This document shows positions 1 through 7,726 of a DNA stretch of 64,000 nucleotides, piece after piece. The number at the start of each line of letters is the position of its first letter. Position 1 is the stretch's first letter. This DNA comes from Neorhizobium alkalisoli. GTDB lineage: Bacteria > Pseudomonadota > Alphaproteobacteria > Rhizobiales > Rhizobiaceae. A program made the position numbers and the translations under genes. The notes under the pieces are model-generated. The model worked only from the letters and a program-made list of their open reading frames with translations. It did not search any database and was not told the origin of the DNA. The stretch spans positions 682,001 through 746,000 of the forward strand of contig NZ_PVBN01000001.1 of assembly GCF_002968635.1 (NCBI RefSeq). The letters run 5' to 3'.

Positions 1-279
1 GACAATGCCGTAGCCGGCATTGTTGATCAGCACGTCGATGCGACCGAAGCGTGCTGTCGCCGCCTCAACCGCCGCCTCCGCGTCGCCGACAGTCGTAACG
101 TCCAGCTTCTGCACCAGAACCCGTTCCGAGGCGGCAGCGGCCAGCGCCTCGAGTTTCGCAGGCGTGCGGGCGGTCGCGACGACGTTGTAACCCCGCTCGA
201 CCGCGTAACGGGCGAAAGCCATGCCGAAGCCTGACGAGGCGCCGGTGATGAACCAGGTCGTGTTTGTTGTGCTGCTCAT
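1..279 (-). CDS. SDR family oxidoreductase, 3' end outside window
   Basis: The first 93 codons of a short-chain dehydrogenase/reductase are visible; the gene runs off the left edge. The Rossmann cofactor motif TGASSGFG lies at residues 12-19 and the structural motif NNAG at residues 86-89, both at classical SDR spacing. The catalytic YxxxK region is outside the window, so substrate and cofactor preference cannot be judged. The ATG at 277-279 follows a GGAGAAGGA ribosome-binding site. The 245 bases between this start and position 525 must hold its promoter. A TCGCA/TGCGA inverted repeat near 376-392 is a weak operator candidate. Confidence 0.93.
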   Translation of the reverse strand, partial: MSSTTNTTWFITGASSGFGMAFARYAVERGYNVVATARTPAKLEALAAAASERVLVQKLDVTTVGDAEAAVEAATARFGRIDVLINNAGYGIV

Positions 280-524
280 GTTCCTTCTCCGCAGGTTGAT
301 CCACTTGTCTTGCGACAGGAACAGGAGAATGCCGCAAGAGGTTGCATTCGATCATATGGTTCAGTTCGCATTGGTTGTGCGATATGTATATGAATGCGCG
401 ATCTTCTCATCCGGCAAGGGGAGAGCTCAAATCCGTTGCCGATCTGGTGGGCCAAACTGCGCGCCTTTATCGATGTGCGGAGGCGCCTCGCATCCCGGCG
501 GTGATGCGAGAGCCGGCGTGCGAC

Positions 525-1409
525 CTACCTGAAGATCAATGACTGGTGGGCTGCCGCTCCGGCGATGTTGCCGTCTCCAACCGCAAGCGCGACCGATCCC
601 GCAGCTCTCGCAGCGTCCCCGCAGGCGAAGACGCCCGGCACGCTCGTTTCCTTGGTAAGGTCGGTCCTGATGAACGGATAGAGGCCGTCCTCCTCGAAAT
701 CGCAGCCGAGCTGTTCGGCGATAGCGCTTGCGAGCCGGGGTTTCGGCAGCACGAAAAGCCCGGCAAAGCGGCGGGTGCGGTCATCCTCGAAGACGACGTC
801 CGCATGGCCGTTGATCTCCTTGACCTTTGCCGTCTCGATCGAGACGCCTCGCTCATCGAGTTTCGCCTGCTGTTCGGCGTCCGGCGAAAAGCAGCCGTCG
901 AGCATCAACGTCGTCCGCCCCCAATCCGGCAGCATCAGTGCGTGGTGCATGGAGGCTTCCGAGCTGGCGATCACGCCGATTTCGCCCTCATTGAGTTCAT
1001 ATCCATGGCAATAGGGGCAGTGGAAGGCGGAGCGTCCCCAGCGCTCGGCAAGCCCGGGAATATCCGGCAGATCGTCGGCCACTCCGATTGCCAGCACCAG
1101 CCGCCGGGCGAAAAGATGCTGCCCGTCACCGGTTCGAACGGAGAAACCTTCGCCCTGGCTTTCCGCCTCTTGCGCGCGGGAATCGAGCCATTCGACCGTC
1201 GGATAACGCAGCAGCTGGTCGCGGGCATCGGCGGCGATTGCACCGGGTGGGCGCCCGTCCTGGCCGAGAAATCCATGCGATGTCGCGGCGAACCGGTTCC
1301 GGCGCATACCTTCGTCGATCACCAGGATCCTTCTGCGGGCGCGGGCGAGCTGGAGCGCCGCCGAAAGGCCGGCATAGCTGCCGCCGACAATGATGGCATC
1401 GTAGGACAT
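525..1409 (-). CDS. NAD(P)/FAD-dependent oxidoreductase, thioredoxin-reductase-like
   Basis: A 294-residue flavoprotein of the thioredoxin reductase fold. The FAD-binding GGSYAGLSAAL motif is at residues 9-19. A redox-active CPYC pair sits at residues 131-134, the position of CATC in bacterial TrxB. A second nucleotide-binding stretch follows at about 142-160, and a C-terminal FACGDAA element contacts FAD. It is slightly shorter than typical TrxB (about 320), and its electron acceptor cannot be told from sequence. It is divergent from an Rrf2 regulator 136 bp away, so redox- or metal-responsive control is plausible. Names such as 'thioredoxin reductase' should be treated as fold-level only. 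Confidence 0.92.
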   Translation of the reverse strand: MSYDAIIVGGSYAGLSAALQLARARRRILVIDEGMRRNRFAATSHGFLGQDGRPPGAIAADARDQLLRYPTVEWLDSRAQEAESQGEGFSVRTGDGQHLFARRLVLAIGVADDLPDIPGLAERWGRSAFHCPYCHGYELNEGEIGVIASSEASMHHALMLPDWGRTTLMLDGCFSPDAEQQAKLDERGVSIETAKVKEINGHADVVFEDDRTRRFAGLFVLPKPRLASAIAEQLGCDFEEDGLYPFIRTDLTKETSVPGVFACGDAARAAGSVALAVGDGNIAGAAAHQSLIFR

Positions 1410-1432
1410 CGTTTAAACTCCTCGCGTTTCTT

Positions 1433-1478
1433 GTTACATCGTAAGTTACATGATGCGCTCGCGTCAAGAGTTTGTAAC
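1433..1478. promoter_or_regulatory. Candidate operator between flavoprotein and Rrf2 genes
   Basis: GTTACAT occurs twice in direct orientation (1433-1439 and 1445-1451, 12 bp apart), and an inverted GTAAC lies at 1474-1478. The first copy also forms a small dyad, TTAC-ATC-GTAA. The sites lie in the divergent promoter region, which fits an Rrf2 dimer controlling both genes. The assignment is inferred from position and symmetry only. Confidence 0.4.
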
Positions 1479-1545
1479 TTTGCTTGTTGCATAAGGTTCC
1501 ATCCGCTAGGATGGGATGTGCCAATTGAAAGAAGGAGAGAGGCCG

Positions 1546-2013
1546 ATGCGATATGACGGTCGCCTTTCACGCATGCTGCATGTGCTGATTCATATGGCCC
1601 GGCATAAAGGGGCTGCGACGTCCGATCTGATCGCGCAGATGCTCAACACCAACCCGGTCGTCGTTCGCCGCACGATGGCGGGCTTGAGGGAAAAGGGTTA
1701 TGTCCACTCCGAAAAAGGCCATGGCGGCGGCTGGACGTTGAGCCGCGGACTGGAGGAGATGACGCTCCTCGATATCTATCGGGCGGTCGGAGAGCCGCCG
1801 GTCTTTGCCGTCGGCCCTGCCTGCGACAGGCCTGAATGCCTGGTGGAGCAGGCCGTCAACAGCGCTCTTGCCGATGCCTTTGCCGAAGCGGAAAGACTGC
1901 TTCTGGAGCGTTTCGCCCATGTGACGCTGGCGGATATCGCCGCCGACTTCGATAACCGCATGGCGCGGCATCCCGCATTGGCCGGCCATGCCGGTTCAGG
2001 CTGCGCGTCCTGA
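1546..2013 (+). CDS. Rrf2 family transcriptional regulator
   Basis: A 155-residue winged-helix protein of the Rrf2 family (relatives IscR, NsrR, CymR). The HTH covers roughly residues 10-65, with the family's wing motif EKGHGGGWTL. Only two cysteines in an ACDRPEC arrangement follow, not the three-cysteine Fe-S cluster motif of IscR/NsrR. It may therefore sense redox state or a metal directly, or use no cluster at all. The ATG at 1546 is preferred over an upstream ATG at 1516 because GAAGGAGAG lies just before it. It is divergent from the flavoprotein gene, its most likely target. Confidence 0.92.
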   Translation: MRYDGRLSRMLHVLIHMARHKGAATSDLIAQMLNTNPVVVRRTMAGLREKGYVHSEKGHGGGWTLSRGLEEMTLLDIYRAVGEPPVFAVGPACDRPECLVEQAVNSALADAFAEAERLLLERFAHVTLADIAADFDNRMARHPALAGHAGSGCAS

Positions 2014-2085
2014 ATCTTTTCACCAGCTTCGCGCCAGCCGAACCTGCCATCCTGGTTTCGACGTCATCTGCCGGAAGCGGGTCCC

Positions 2086-2910
2086 ATGCCAATCTTTTCT
2101 CAGCCTTTCCGCCGAATCCCCGGCCTCTCTTTCGTGCTTGCCGCGACTGCCGCCCTGGCGGGCTGCCAGGTGCCTTTCGTGACCGACACGAGCCGCATGA
2201 ACCCGGATGTCTTCGTCCAGGAGACGGCGCCGGTCTTCTACATTCCTCCCTATGAGGATCCCCCGACGAACCAGCCGCCTCCGATGCCGGGGGCAATCCC
2301 CCACAAGCGTCAGCTCTACCCGTCGACCTTCCATCAGACCTATGGCCTGCCGGTGTCGAACCCGGTGCATCGGACCATGTATGGCGTGATCCGCGACGAA
2401 GGACACACGCTTCCGGCCATTCCCTATTCACGCGTCGACGCCCGGTATCTCCGCCAGGAGATCGACTACCGCAGCAACGAGGCGCCCGGCACGATCGTCG
2501 TCGACACCCGCCAGCGCTTCCTCTATTTCGTCCAGCCGGGCGGCAAGGCGATCCGTTACGGAGTCGGTCTTGGAAAGGCGGGCTTTGGCTGGCAGGGCCG
2601 CGGCGTGATCGAACGCAAGGCCAAGTGGCCGCGCTGGACGCCGCCGGAAGACATGGTTGCGCGCCAGCCGGAACTGCGCCAGTTCGCCGCCGCCGAAGGC
2701 GGTGCCGATCCCGGCCTCAACAATCCGCTCGGGGCGCGGGCGCTCTACATTTTCAAGGACGGCAAGGATACGCTCTACCGCGTGCATGGCACGCCTGACT
2801 GGCAGTCGGTCGGCAAGGCGACGTCTTCTGGCTGCGTACGCTTGCTCAACCAGGACGTCATCGATCTTTTCGACCGGGTTCCCTCCGGCACTCCGATCGT
2901 CGTCCTCTGA
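2086..2910 (+). CDS. L,D-transpeptidase, lipoprotein (YkuD domain)
   Basis: A 274-residue periplasmic L,D-transpeptidase that would form 3-3 peptidoglycan cross-links or attach proteins to the wall. A signal peptide ends in the lipobox LAGC with Cys27, predicting lipid anchoring. The YkuD catalytic region carries HGTPDW and, downstream, SSGCVR with the nucleophile cysteine, matching the family's HXX...SXGCXR pattern. The next gene is a close paralogue in the same orientation. A clear intrinsic terminator follows, so the two are probably transcribed separately. The start follows only a weak ribosome-binding site. Confidence 0.95.
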   Translation: MPIFSQPFRRIPGLSFVLAATAALAGCQVPFVTDTSRMNPDVFVQETAPVFYIPPYEDPPTNQPPPMPGAIPHKRQLYPSTFHQTYGLPVSNPVHRTMYGVIRDEGHTLPAIPYSRVDARYLRQEIDYRSNEAPGTIVVDTRQRFLYFVQPGGKAIRYGVGLGKAGFGWQGRGVIERKAKWPRWTPPEDMVARQPELRQFAAAEGGADPGLNNPLGARALYIFKDGKDTLYRVHGTPDWQSVGKATSSGCVRLLNQDVIDLFDRVPSGTPIVVL

Positions 2911-2935
2911 GATCCGCCGGATGTGTGATTCGAAG

Positions 2936-2964
2936 GAGCGGCCTTGGGCCGCTCTTTTGCTTTT
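2936..2964 (+). terminator. Rho-independent terminator after first L,D-transpeptidase
   Basis: An 8-bp perfect stem GAGCGGCC/GGCCGCTC with a TTG loop is followed by TTTTGCTTTT. It sits 26 bp after the stop codon and separates the two transpeptidase genes. Confidence 0.85.
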
Positions 2965-3127
2965 GGTGCCGGGGGTTTGAAATCCCGTGTTACGGTCGTG
3001 AATAGTTGCTTAAATGCAGCAGGCCTATGGTTGCGGCCACGGCAGGGGATTCGGAACCTTTCGGTCATCCTTCCATTGAATTATGCTTTGCTGTCTGTAG
3101 CGTGTTTATCGAACGGTCCTGCCGCAC

Positions 3128-3850
3128 ATGATCCTGAACAATTCCTATTCCCGCCGGGGCTTCCTATCTCTCCTGGGCGCCGGCACAGCCTCCACCTTGG
3201 CCGGCTGCGCTTCGACTGCGCCCGGGCGAGGTGATACGATCGTCACCTATCGTGACGGCGGAAGCGTGCGTCGGCCGGAAATCCTGCCGGGCAGCTCGCC
3301 CGAACTGGATCAGATGTACGGCACCGTGATCGATGGCGACTTCGTCATCCCTGCCGTTCCCTATCAGCAGATCAATCCGCGCTACTATCGCCAGCGGGTC
3401 GTGGATCCGACCGGCGAACGGCCCGGTACCGTGGTCGTGGATACGCCGTCCCGCTTCCTCTATCTCGTCGAACCCGGCGGCTCTGCCATGCGTTATGGCG
3501 TCGGCATCGGCCGCGAGGGCTTTTCCTGGTCGGGTGACGGCGTCATCCAGTGGCGGCAGAAATGGCCGAAATGGACCCCGCCGAACGAGATGATCGCCCG
3601 CCAGCCGGAGCTTGCGAAATATTCGGCAGACAACGGCGGCATGCCGCCCGGCCTCAGCAATCCGCTCGGTGCCCGCGCGCTCTACATCTTCCAGAACGGG
3701 CAGGACACGCTCTACCGACTGCACGGCTCGCCGGAATGGAACTCGATCGGCCGGGCAGTCTCTTCCGGCTGCGTGCGCCTGATGAACCAGGACATCATCG
3801 ACCTCTACGATCGCGTGCCCGGCAAGGCCCGTATCGTGGTCTGGCAGTAG
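3128..3850 (+). CDS. L,D-transpeptidase, Tat-type lipoprotein (YkuD domain)
   Basis: A 240-residue paralogue of the preceding transpeptidase. Large parts of the catalytic domain align without gaps, including the FLY-VEPGG and MRYGVGIG stretches. The N-terminus has a twin-arginine pattern SRRGFLSLL followed by a lipobox LAGC with Cys27. It may therefore use the Tat route, whereas its neighbour looks Sec-dependent. HGSPEW and SSGCVR give the catalytic His and Cys. The 217-bp spacer after the terminator could carry its own promoter, so different expression conditions for the two enzymes are plausible. No strong ribosome-binding site precedes the ATG. Confidence 0.94.
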   Translation: MILNNSYSRRGFLSLLGAGTASTLAGCASTAPGRGDTIVTYRDGGSVRRPEILPGSSPELDQMYGTVIDGDFVIPAVPYQQINPRYYRQRVVDPTGERPGTVVVDTPSRFLYLVEPGGSAMRYGVGIGREGFSWSGDGVIQWRQKWPKWTPPNEMIARQPELAKYSADNGGMPPGLSNPLGARALYIFQNGQDTLYRLHGSPEWNSIGRAVSSGCVRLMNQDIIDLYDRVPGKARIVVWQ

Positions 3851-3905
3851 GCTTGGTGTCACGATGTATCGTGGCGGAATGATCGGCTGATTGGGATGCG
3901 GTGGG

Positions 3906-4790
3906 ATGCTGGAAATCGATGCCGCGCTCGTCAGCACCCTCGTAGCCAGCCAATTCCCCCGATGGGCTGAACTGCCCGTGCGGGCCGTGGCAAATGGCGG
4001 CTGGGACAACCGCACCTTCCATCTCGGCGATGTCATGTCCGTCCGCCTGCCGAGCGCCGAGCGCTATGTCGCCCAGGTGGAAAAGGAGCATCGCTGGCTT
4101 CCGATCCTGGCCGGGCATCTGCCGCTGCCGATCCCGGCACCGCTTGCCATGGGCAGGCCCGACGCGGGCTATCCGTGGCCGTGGTCGATCTATGGATGGA
4201 TCGAAGGCGACCGCGCCAGTCGCGATACGATTTCCGATCTCACGGCGTTTGCCGAAGATCTCGCGGATTTCCTGATTGCCTTCCGGAAGGTCGACGCTTC
4301 CGACGGCCCGGCCGCCGGAACGCACAATTTCCATCGCGGCGGATCGCTCGCCGTGTATGACGGCGAGGCCCGGCATGCACTTGCCGCGCTGGCGGATGAG
4401 CTCGATGTCGGCCTGCTGACGGAAGTCTGGGAGAGGGCGCTCGCCTCGAACTGGCGAGACAGGCCGGTCTGGGTCCATGGCGATATCGCCGAGGGCAATC
4501 TGCTCGCCCGCAACGGCCGGCTGTCGGCGGTCATCGATTTCGGCAGTTCCGGCGTCGGCGACCCGTCTTCAGATCTCGTGATTGCCTGGACTTTGTTTGA
4601 CGAACAGGCCCGCGATGCCTTTCGGGCCCGCATCGGTCTTGATCGGCAAACATGGGAGAGGGCGCGCGGCTGGTGCCTTTGGAAGGCGCTCATCACTATC
4701 GCCGCGCATCGGCACGAAGACCGTGAGAAGGCCGATATTCATCGCCGCTGGATCAACCGGATCGTCGCCGGTCCTCTCGGCGGAATCTGA
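3906..4790 (+). CDS. Aminoglycoside phosphotransferase family (APH/ChoK fold) kinase
   Basis: A 294-residue small-molecule kinase of the APH/choline-kinase fold. The catalytic loop HGDIAEGNLL supplies the Asp and Asn, and IDFGSSG provides the metal-binding DFG. The family phosphorylates many hydroxyl substrates (antibiotics, sugars, choline), and nothing here fixes the substrate. A TTG five codons upstream (3891) could extend it, but the ATG at 3906 is the more usual choice. It converges on the MFS gene at 4798, only 7 bp from its stop codon. Confidence 0.88.
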   Translation: MLEIDAALVSTLVASQFPRWAELPVRAVANGGWDNRTFHLGDVMSVRLPSAERYVAQVEKEHRWLPILAGHLPLPIPAPLAMGRPDAGYPWPWSIYGWIEGDRASRDTISDLTAFAEDLADFLIAFRKVDASDGPAAGTHNFHRGGSLAVYDGEARHALAALADELDVGLLTEVWERALASNWRDRPVWVHGDIAEGNLLARNGRLSAVIDFGSSGVGDPSSDLVIAWTLFDEQARDAFRARIGLDRQTWERARGWCLWKALITIAAHRHEDREKADIHRRWINRIVAGPLGGI

Positions 4791-4797
4791 CCCGGAT

Positions 4798-6000
4798 CTA
4801 CCGTGCCGGATGGCGTGCAGCCGATAGCAGGGGTACGGCGGCGAGTGAGGCGAGCGCCATCAACGCGCCGGCGAGGAAGGTCGACGTCGAACCGTTGGTT
4901 TCCCAGAGCAAGCCGGCGGCGACATTGCCGAGGATCACGGTCAGACCGGTCGCAAGATTGAACACGCCGAATGCCGTGCCCTTCAGGTTCTGCGGTGCGC
5001 TGTCGGCAATCAGCGTCGAAAGAATGCCTTGCGAAAACCCCATATGCAGGCCCCAGAGGACGATGCCGGCGAAAAGCACCGGCATCGTTTGCGCCGTTGC
5101 GAGCGCAAGGTCTGCGGCGATGAGGAACAAGAGGCTGAGCGCGATCAGGCTTCGGCGTCCGATGCGGTCCGAAAGATATCCGACCGGATAGGCCGTCAGT
5201 CCGTATACCGCGTGCATGACCACCATGGTGATCGGGATCCAGGCGAGCGAGAGACCGGCTTCCTGCGATTTCAGGAGAAGGAAGGCCTCGCTGAAACGGG
5301 CGAACGTCAACAGGCTCGAGACAGCGATGACGACCCAGACGGCGGGGTTGAGGCGCCCGGCATCCCTGAAGCGGGGCAAACCCTTGGAGGGGGAGGGCGG
5401 CTGTTCCGGCTCCTTGACGCCGACGATCAACAGGGCCACCGCCAGGAAGGCCGGGATCGTGGCGATCCAGAAGATGACGATCATGTCGCCGCCAGTGGCG
5501 AGCATCAACCCGATTGCGGCAAGCGGGCCGACGAAGCCGCCGATCGTGTCGAGCGACTTGCGCAGTCCGAAGCTCGCGCCGCGGATCTCCGGCGGCGTCA
5601 CGTCGGCAATCAGTGCGTCACGCGGCGTGCCGCGGATCCCCTTGCCGACGCGGTCGACGGCTTTAGCCACGACGACCCAGCCGATCGAGGTTGCGAGCGG
5701 AAAGATCGGCTTGGAAAGCGCGCCGAGCCCATAGCCGAGGACGGCAAGCGGTTTTCTCTTGCCGGTCCAGTCGGAGATCACGCCGGAAAAGAGCTTGGTG
5801 ACGGTCGCGATCGCAACCGACAGGCCTTCGATGAATCCGATCGCGACGGCAGACGCGCCGAGGCCCGCGACCAGATAAAGCGGCAGCAGCGTCTGGATCA
5901 TCTCCGATGAAATATCCATCAGCAGGCTGACCACGCCCAGTACCCAGACGGTGCGAGGTATGGCGATGGGGTGCCGCGGAGGAGCCGTGTTGGCTGTCAT
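4798..6000 (-). CDS. MFS transporter
   Basis: A 400-residue major facilitator protein with twelve hydrophobic segments. The MFS signature loop between helices 2 and 3 reads SDWTGKRKP, and its repeat in the second half reads SDRIGRRS, as expected for the duplicated six-helix halves. Other family traits include DRVGKGIRGTPRDA after helix 4. Substrate is unknown; efflux of small organics is the usual role of this type. The ATG at 6000 is chosen over a TTG two codons upstream because AAGAG lies at good spacing. It is encoded alone, tail to tail with the kinase gene. Confidence 0.92.
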   Translation of the reverse strand: MTANTAPPRHPIAIPRTVWVLGVVSLLMDISSEMIQTLLPLYLVAGLGASAVAIGFIEGLSVAIATVTKLFSGVISDWTGKRKPLAVLGYGLGALSKPIFPLATSIGWVVVAKAVDRVGKGIRGTPRDALIADVTPPEIRGASFGLRKSLDTIGGFVGPLAAIGLMLATGGDMIVIFWIATIPAFLAVALLIVGVKEPEQPPSPSKGLPRFRDAGRLNPAVWVVIAVSSLLTFARFSEAFLLLKSQEAGLSLAWIPITMVVMHAVYGLTAYPVGYLSDRIGRRSLIALSLLFLIAADLALATAQTMPVLFAGIVLWGLHMGFSQGILSTLIADSAPQNLKGTAFGVFNLATGLTVILGNVAAGLLWETNGSTSTFLAGALMALASLAAVPLLSAARHPAR

Positions 6001-6145
6001 CGTCAAATCTCTTGAAGCCGCCGCCGATCTCGCAGGCGGTCCTGTCTTGAAAACCAGGACGACGAGCTAAAGGTAGCTTCAGTTGAAATCAATACATGGA
6101 TATTGAGGGTTCGCGGGCCGGCCGTTCGCCCCCACGCAGGGAAAG

Positions 6146-6625
6146 TCAGTCCCTCTCGTTCATCCGCTTGCGCAGCGTAATCAGCGCGTCCCGCAGGGCC
6201 GCGGCCTCCTCCATACCGCAGCCGACCGCCCGGCCGATCGCTTTGGTCACCTCCACGGCCTTCTGTCTCAGGTCGGAACCTTTTTCGGTAAGGGAAATCC
6301 TCACCAGCCGTTCGTCGTCCCGGTCGCGTTTTCTTGACACAAGGCCGCTCTGCTCAAGCCGCTTGAGGAGCGGCGAAAGCGTGCCGGAATCGAGCCCGAG
6401 GCGGTCGCCGATCGCCTTCACCGGCTGGTCGTCGTCTTCCCACAGCGTGATCATGACCAGATATTGCGGATAGGTGAGGCCAAGCGGTTCGAGCAGCGGC
6501 TTGTAGGTGCGCGTGAACGCATGCGCGGCACCGTAGATCGCAAAACAGAGCTGCGTATCGAGCTTGATCTCGAATTCCCGAGAATCGGCCTTTGGCATTT
6601 TCTCCTTCATCGGTCCTGACTTCAC
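6146..6625 (-). CDS. ohrR: Organic hydroperoxide sensor and repressor OhrR (MarR family)
   Basis: A 159-residue MarR-family repressor with the OhrR signature: QLCFAIYGAAHAFTR places the peroxide-sensing cysteine at residue 27. It is followed by YKPLLEPLGLTYPQYLVM and a winged helix at about 60-110 (KAIGDRLGLDSGTLSPLLKR). In the family, oxidation of this cysteine by organic hydroperoxides releases DNA. It is divergent from ohr with a palindromic operator between them, which is the standard arrangement. The start is ambiguous among ATGs at 6625, 6610 and 6598. The last has AAGGAG just upstream and would shorten the protein by nine residues. Confidence 0.95.
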   Translation of the reverse strand: MKSGPMKEKMPKADSREFEIKLDTQLCFAIYGAAHAFTRTYKPLLEPLGLTYPQYLVMITLWEDDDQPVKAIGDRLGLDSGTLSPLLKRLEQSGLVSRKRDRDDERLVRISLTEKGSDLRQKAVEVTKAIGRAVGCGMEEAAALRDALITLRKRMNERD

Positions 6626-6697
6626 GCTTTCGTGCTCTATGTTTTTCTCGACCGCATATTCGCAGGCTTGACGGGAAAATGCAATGCGCGTAACTAG

Positions 6698-6718
6698 ATT
6701 GCGCGCAATTGAATTGCG
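6698..6718. promoter_or_regulatory. OhrR operator
   Basis: Two overlapping dyads lie between ohrR and ohr: a perfect 12-bp palindrome ATTGCGCGCAAT (6698-6709), and GCAATT-G-AATTGC (6705-6717). The second closely matches the known OhrR box core CAATT-AATTG. It overlaps the probable promoters of both genes, so autoregulation and ohr repression are expected. Confidence 0.75.
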
Positions 6719-6745
6719 AACAAATTATCTCGAAGGGAGTTTCCT

Positions 6746-7168
6746 ATGCCCATTCTCTACACGACCAAGGCTTCCGCCACCGGCGGTCGCGCCGGCCACG
6801 CCCGTTCCGAGAACGGCGTCCTCGACGTGAACCTCACCGTTCCGAAGGAACTCGGCGGCGACGGTGCCACCGGCACCAATCCCGAGCAGCTTTTCGCAGC
6901 CGGTTATTCCGCCTGCTTCCTCGGTGCGCTGAAATTCGTTGCCGGCAAGGAAAAGGTAAAGATCCCGGATGAGGCCAAGGTGACGGCGACCGTCGGCATC
7001 GGCCCGCGCGAAGACGGCGGCGGTTTCGGTATCGAAGTGTCGCTGCTGGTCGATATTCCGGGCGTCGAAAAGTCGGTAGCCGAAGACCTCGTTGCCAAGG
7101 CGCATATCGTCTGCCCCTACAGCCACGCGATGCGCACCTCGACCGAAGTTCCGGTCTCCGTCGCCTGA
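6746..7168 (+). CDS. ohr: Organic hydroperoxide resistance protein Ohr
   Basis: A 140-residue thiol peroxidase of the Ohr/OsmC family that reduces organic and lipid hydroperoxides. Both catalytic cysteines are visible: Cys57 in AAGYSACF and Cys123 in VCPYSHA. Length and motif spacing are typical of Ohr rather than OsmC. The start has a strong GAAGGGAG ribosome-binding site. The gene is divergent from ohrR and preceded by its operator. A strong terminator follows at 7191, so it is monocistronic. Confidence 0.97.
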   Translation: MPILYTTKASATGGRAGHARSENGVLDVNLTVPKELGGDGATGTNPEQLFAAGYSACFLGALKFVAGKEKVKIPDEAKVTATVGIGPREDGGGFGIEVSLLVDIPGVEKSVAEDLVAKAHIVCPYSHAMRTSTEVPVSVA

Positions 7169-7190
7169 TCCAGTCAATTCTGCAAGGAAG

Positions 7191-7214
7191 AGCCGGCCTT
7201 AGTGCCGGCTTTTT
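7191..7214 (+). terminator. Rho-independent terminator after ohr
   Basis: A 7-bp stem AGCCGGC/GCCGGCT with a 6-nt loop is followed by a run of five T. It lies between the convergent ohr and MarR genes. Confidence 0.85.
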
Positions 7215-7216
7215 CG

Positions 7217-7675
7217 TTATTTGACGGAGGCCAGCGTCCTGCGCAGTATTTCCGGTCCGCCGTCGCCGAGCTCCGCGTCGATTTCCGCATGCACCCTTTT
7301 CCAGATCGGCAGGGCGGCGGAAAGCATGGCCATCCCGTCGTCGGTAAGCCTGAGGAGTTTGCCGCGTCGGTCCTTCGGATCGTTTTCGGTCTTCACCAGC
7401 CCGCGCCGCTCAAGCACCTTCAAAGCCGCCGTCAGCGTCGTGCGATCCATGGCAAGCACGTTCGCCACCTGACCCATGGTTGCCGGTTGCGGCCGGTTGA
7501 GCGCCATCATCAGCGAAAACTGCCCATTTGTGAGCCCGATCGGCTTCATAGCCACGTCGAAGCGGCGGGCTAGCGCCCGCGCCGCACGCTGCACATGAAG
7601 GCACAGGCACGTGTCGCGAACGAGCAGCGTGGTGGAAAAGGGGATCACTTCGATGGTTTCGACGTTTGACAGCAT
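7217..7675 (-). CDS. MarR family transcriptional regulator
   Basis: A 152-residue MarR-type winged-helix protein. The recognition region TMGQVANVLAMDRTTLTAALKVLERRGLV lies mid-protein and is followed by the wing KTENDPKDRRGKLLRLT, with the conserved DxRGK. Cysteines at residues 23 and 25 (TCLCLH) sit where OhrR-type proteins carry their sensor cysteine, so thiol sensing is possible but unproven. It is divergent from the DUF899 gene, with a perfect palindrome in the 51-bp gap, and therefore probably regulates the downstream DUF899-DUF1579-VOC cluster and itself. Confidence 0.92.
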   Translation of the reverse strand: MLSNVETIEVIPFSTTLLVRDTCLCLHVQRAARALARRFDVAMKPIGLTNGQFSLMMALNRPQPATMGQVANVLAMDRTTLTAALKVLERRGLVKTENDPKDRRGKLLRLTDDGMAMLSAALPIWKRVHAEIDAELGDGGPEILRRTLASVK

Positions 7676-7686
7676 GAGCTTAATAT

Positions 7687-7698
7687 GTTGATATCAAC
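7687..7698. promoter_or_regulatory. Candidate MarR operator
   Basis: A perfect 12-bp palindrome GTTGATATCAAC lies in the 51-bp gap between the divergent MarR and DUF899 genes. The flanking pair nearly extends the symmetry. Position and symmetry suit a MarR dimer site. Confidence 0.6.
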
Positions 7699-7726
7699 CT
7701 AAATTGTCAATCAGGAGGAGGCTAAG

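Noticed and set aside
342-542. Short plus-strand frame between the SDR and flavoprotein genes
   Set aside because: No ribosome-binding site, no family, and it enters the flavoprotein 3' end; kept only as part of the promoter gap.
5029-5910. Plus-strand open frame opposite the MFS gene at 4798-6000
   Set aside because: The minus-strand MFS protein has full motifs; the antisense frame is highly charged and featureless.
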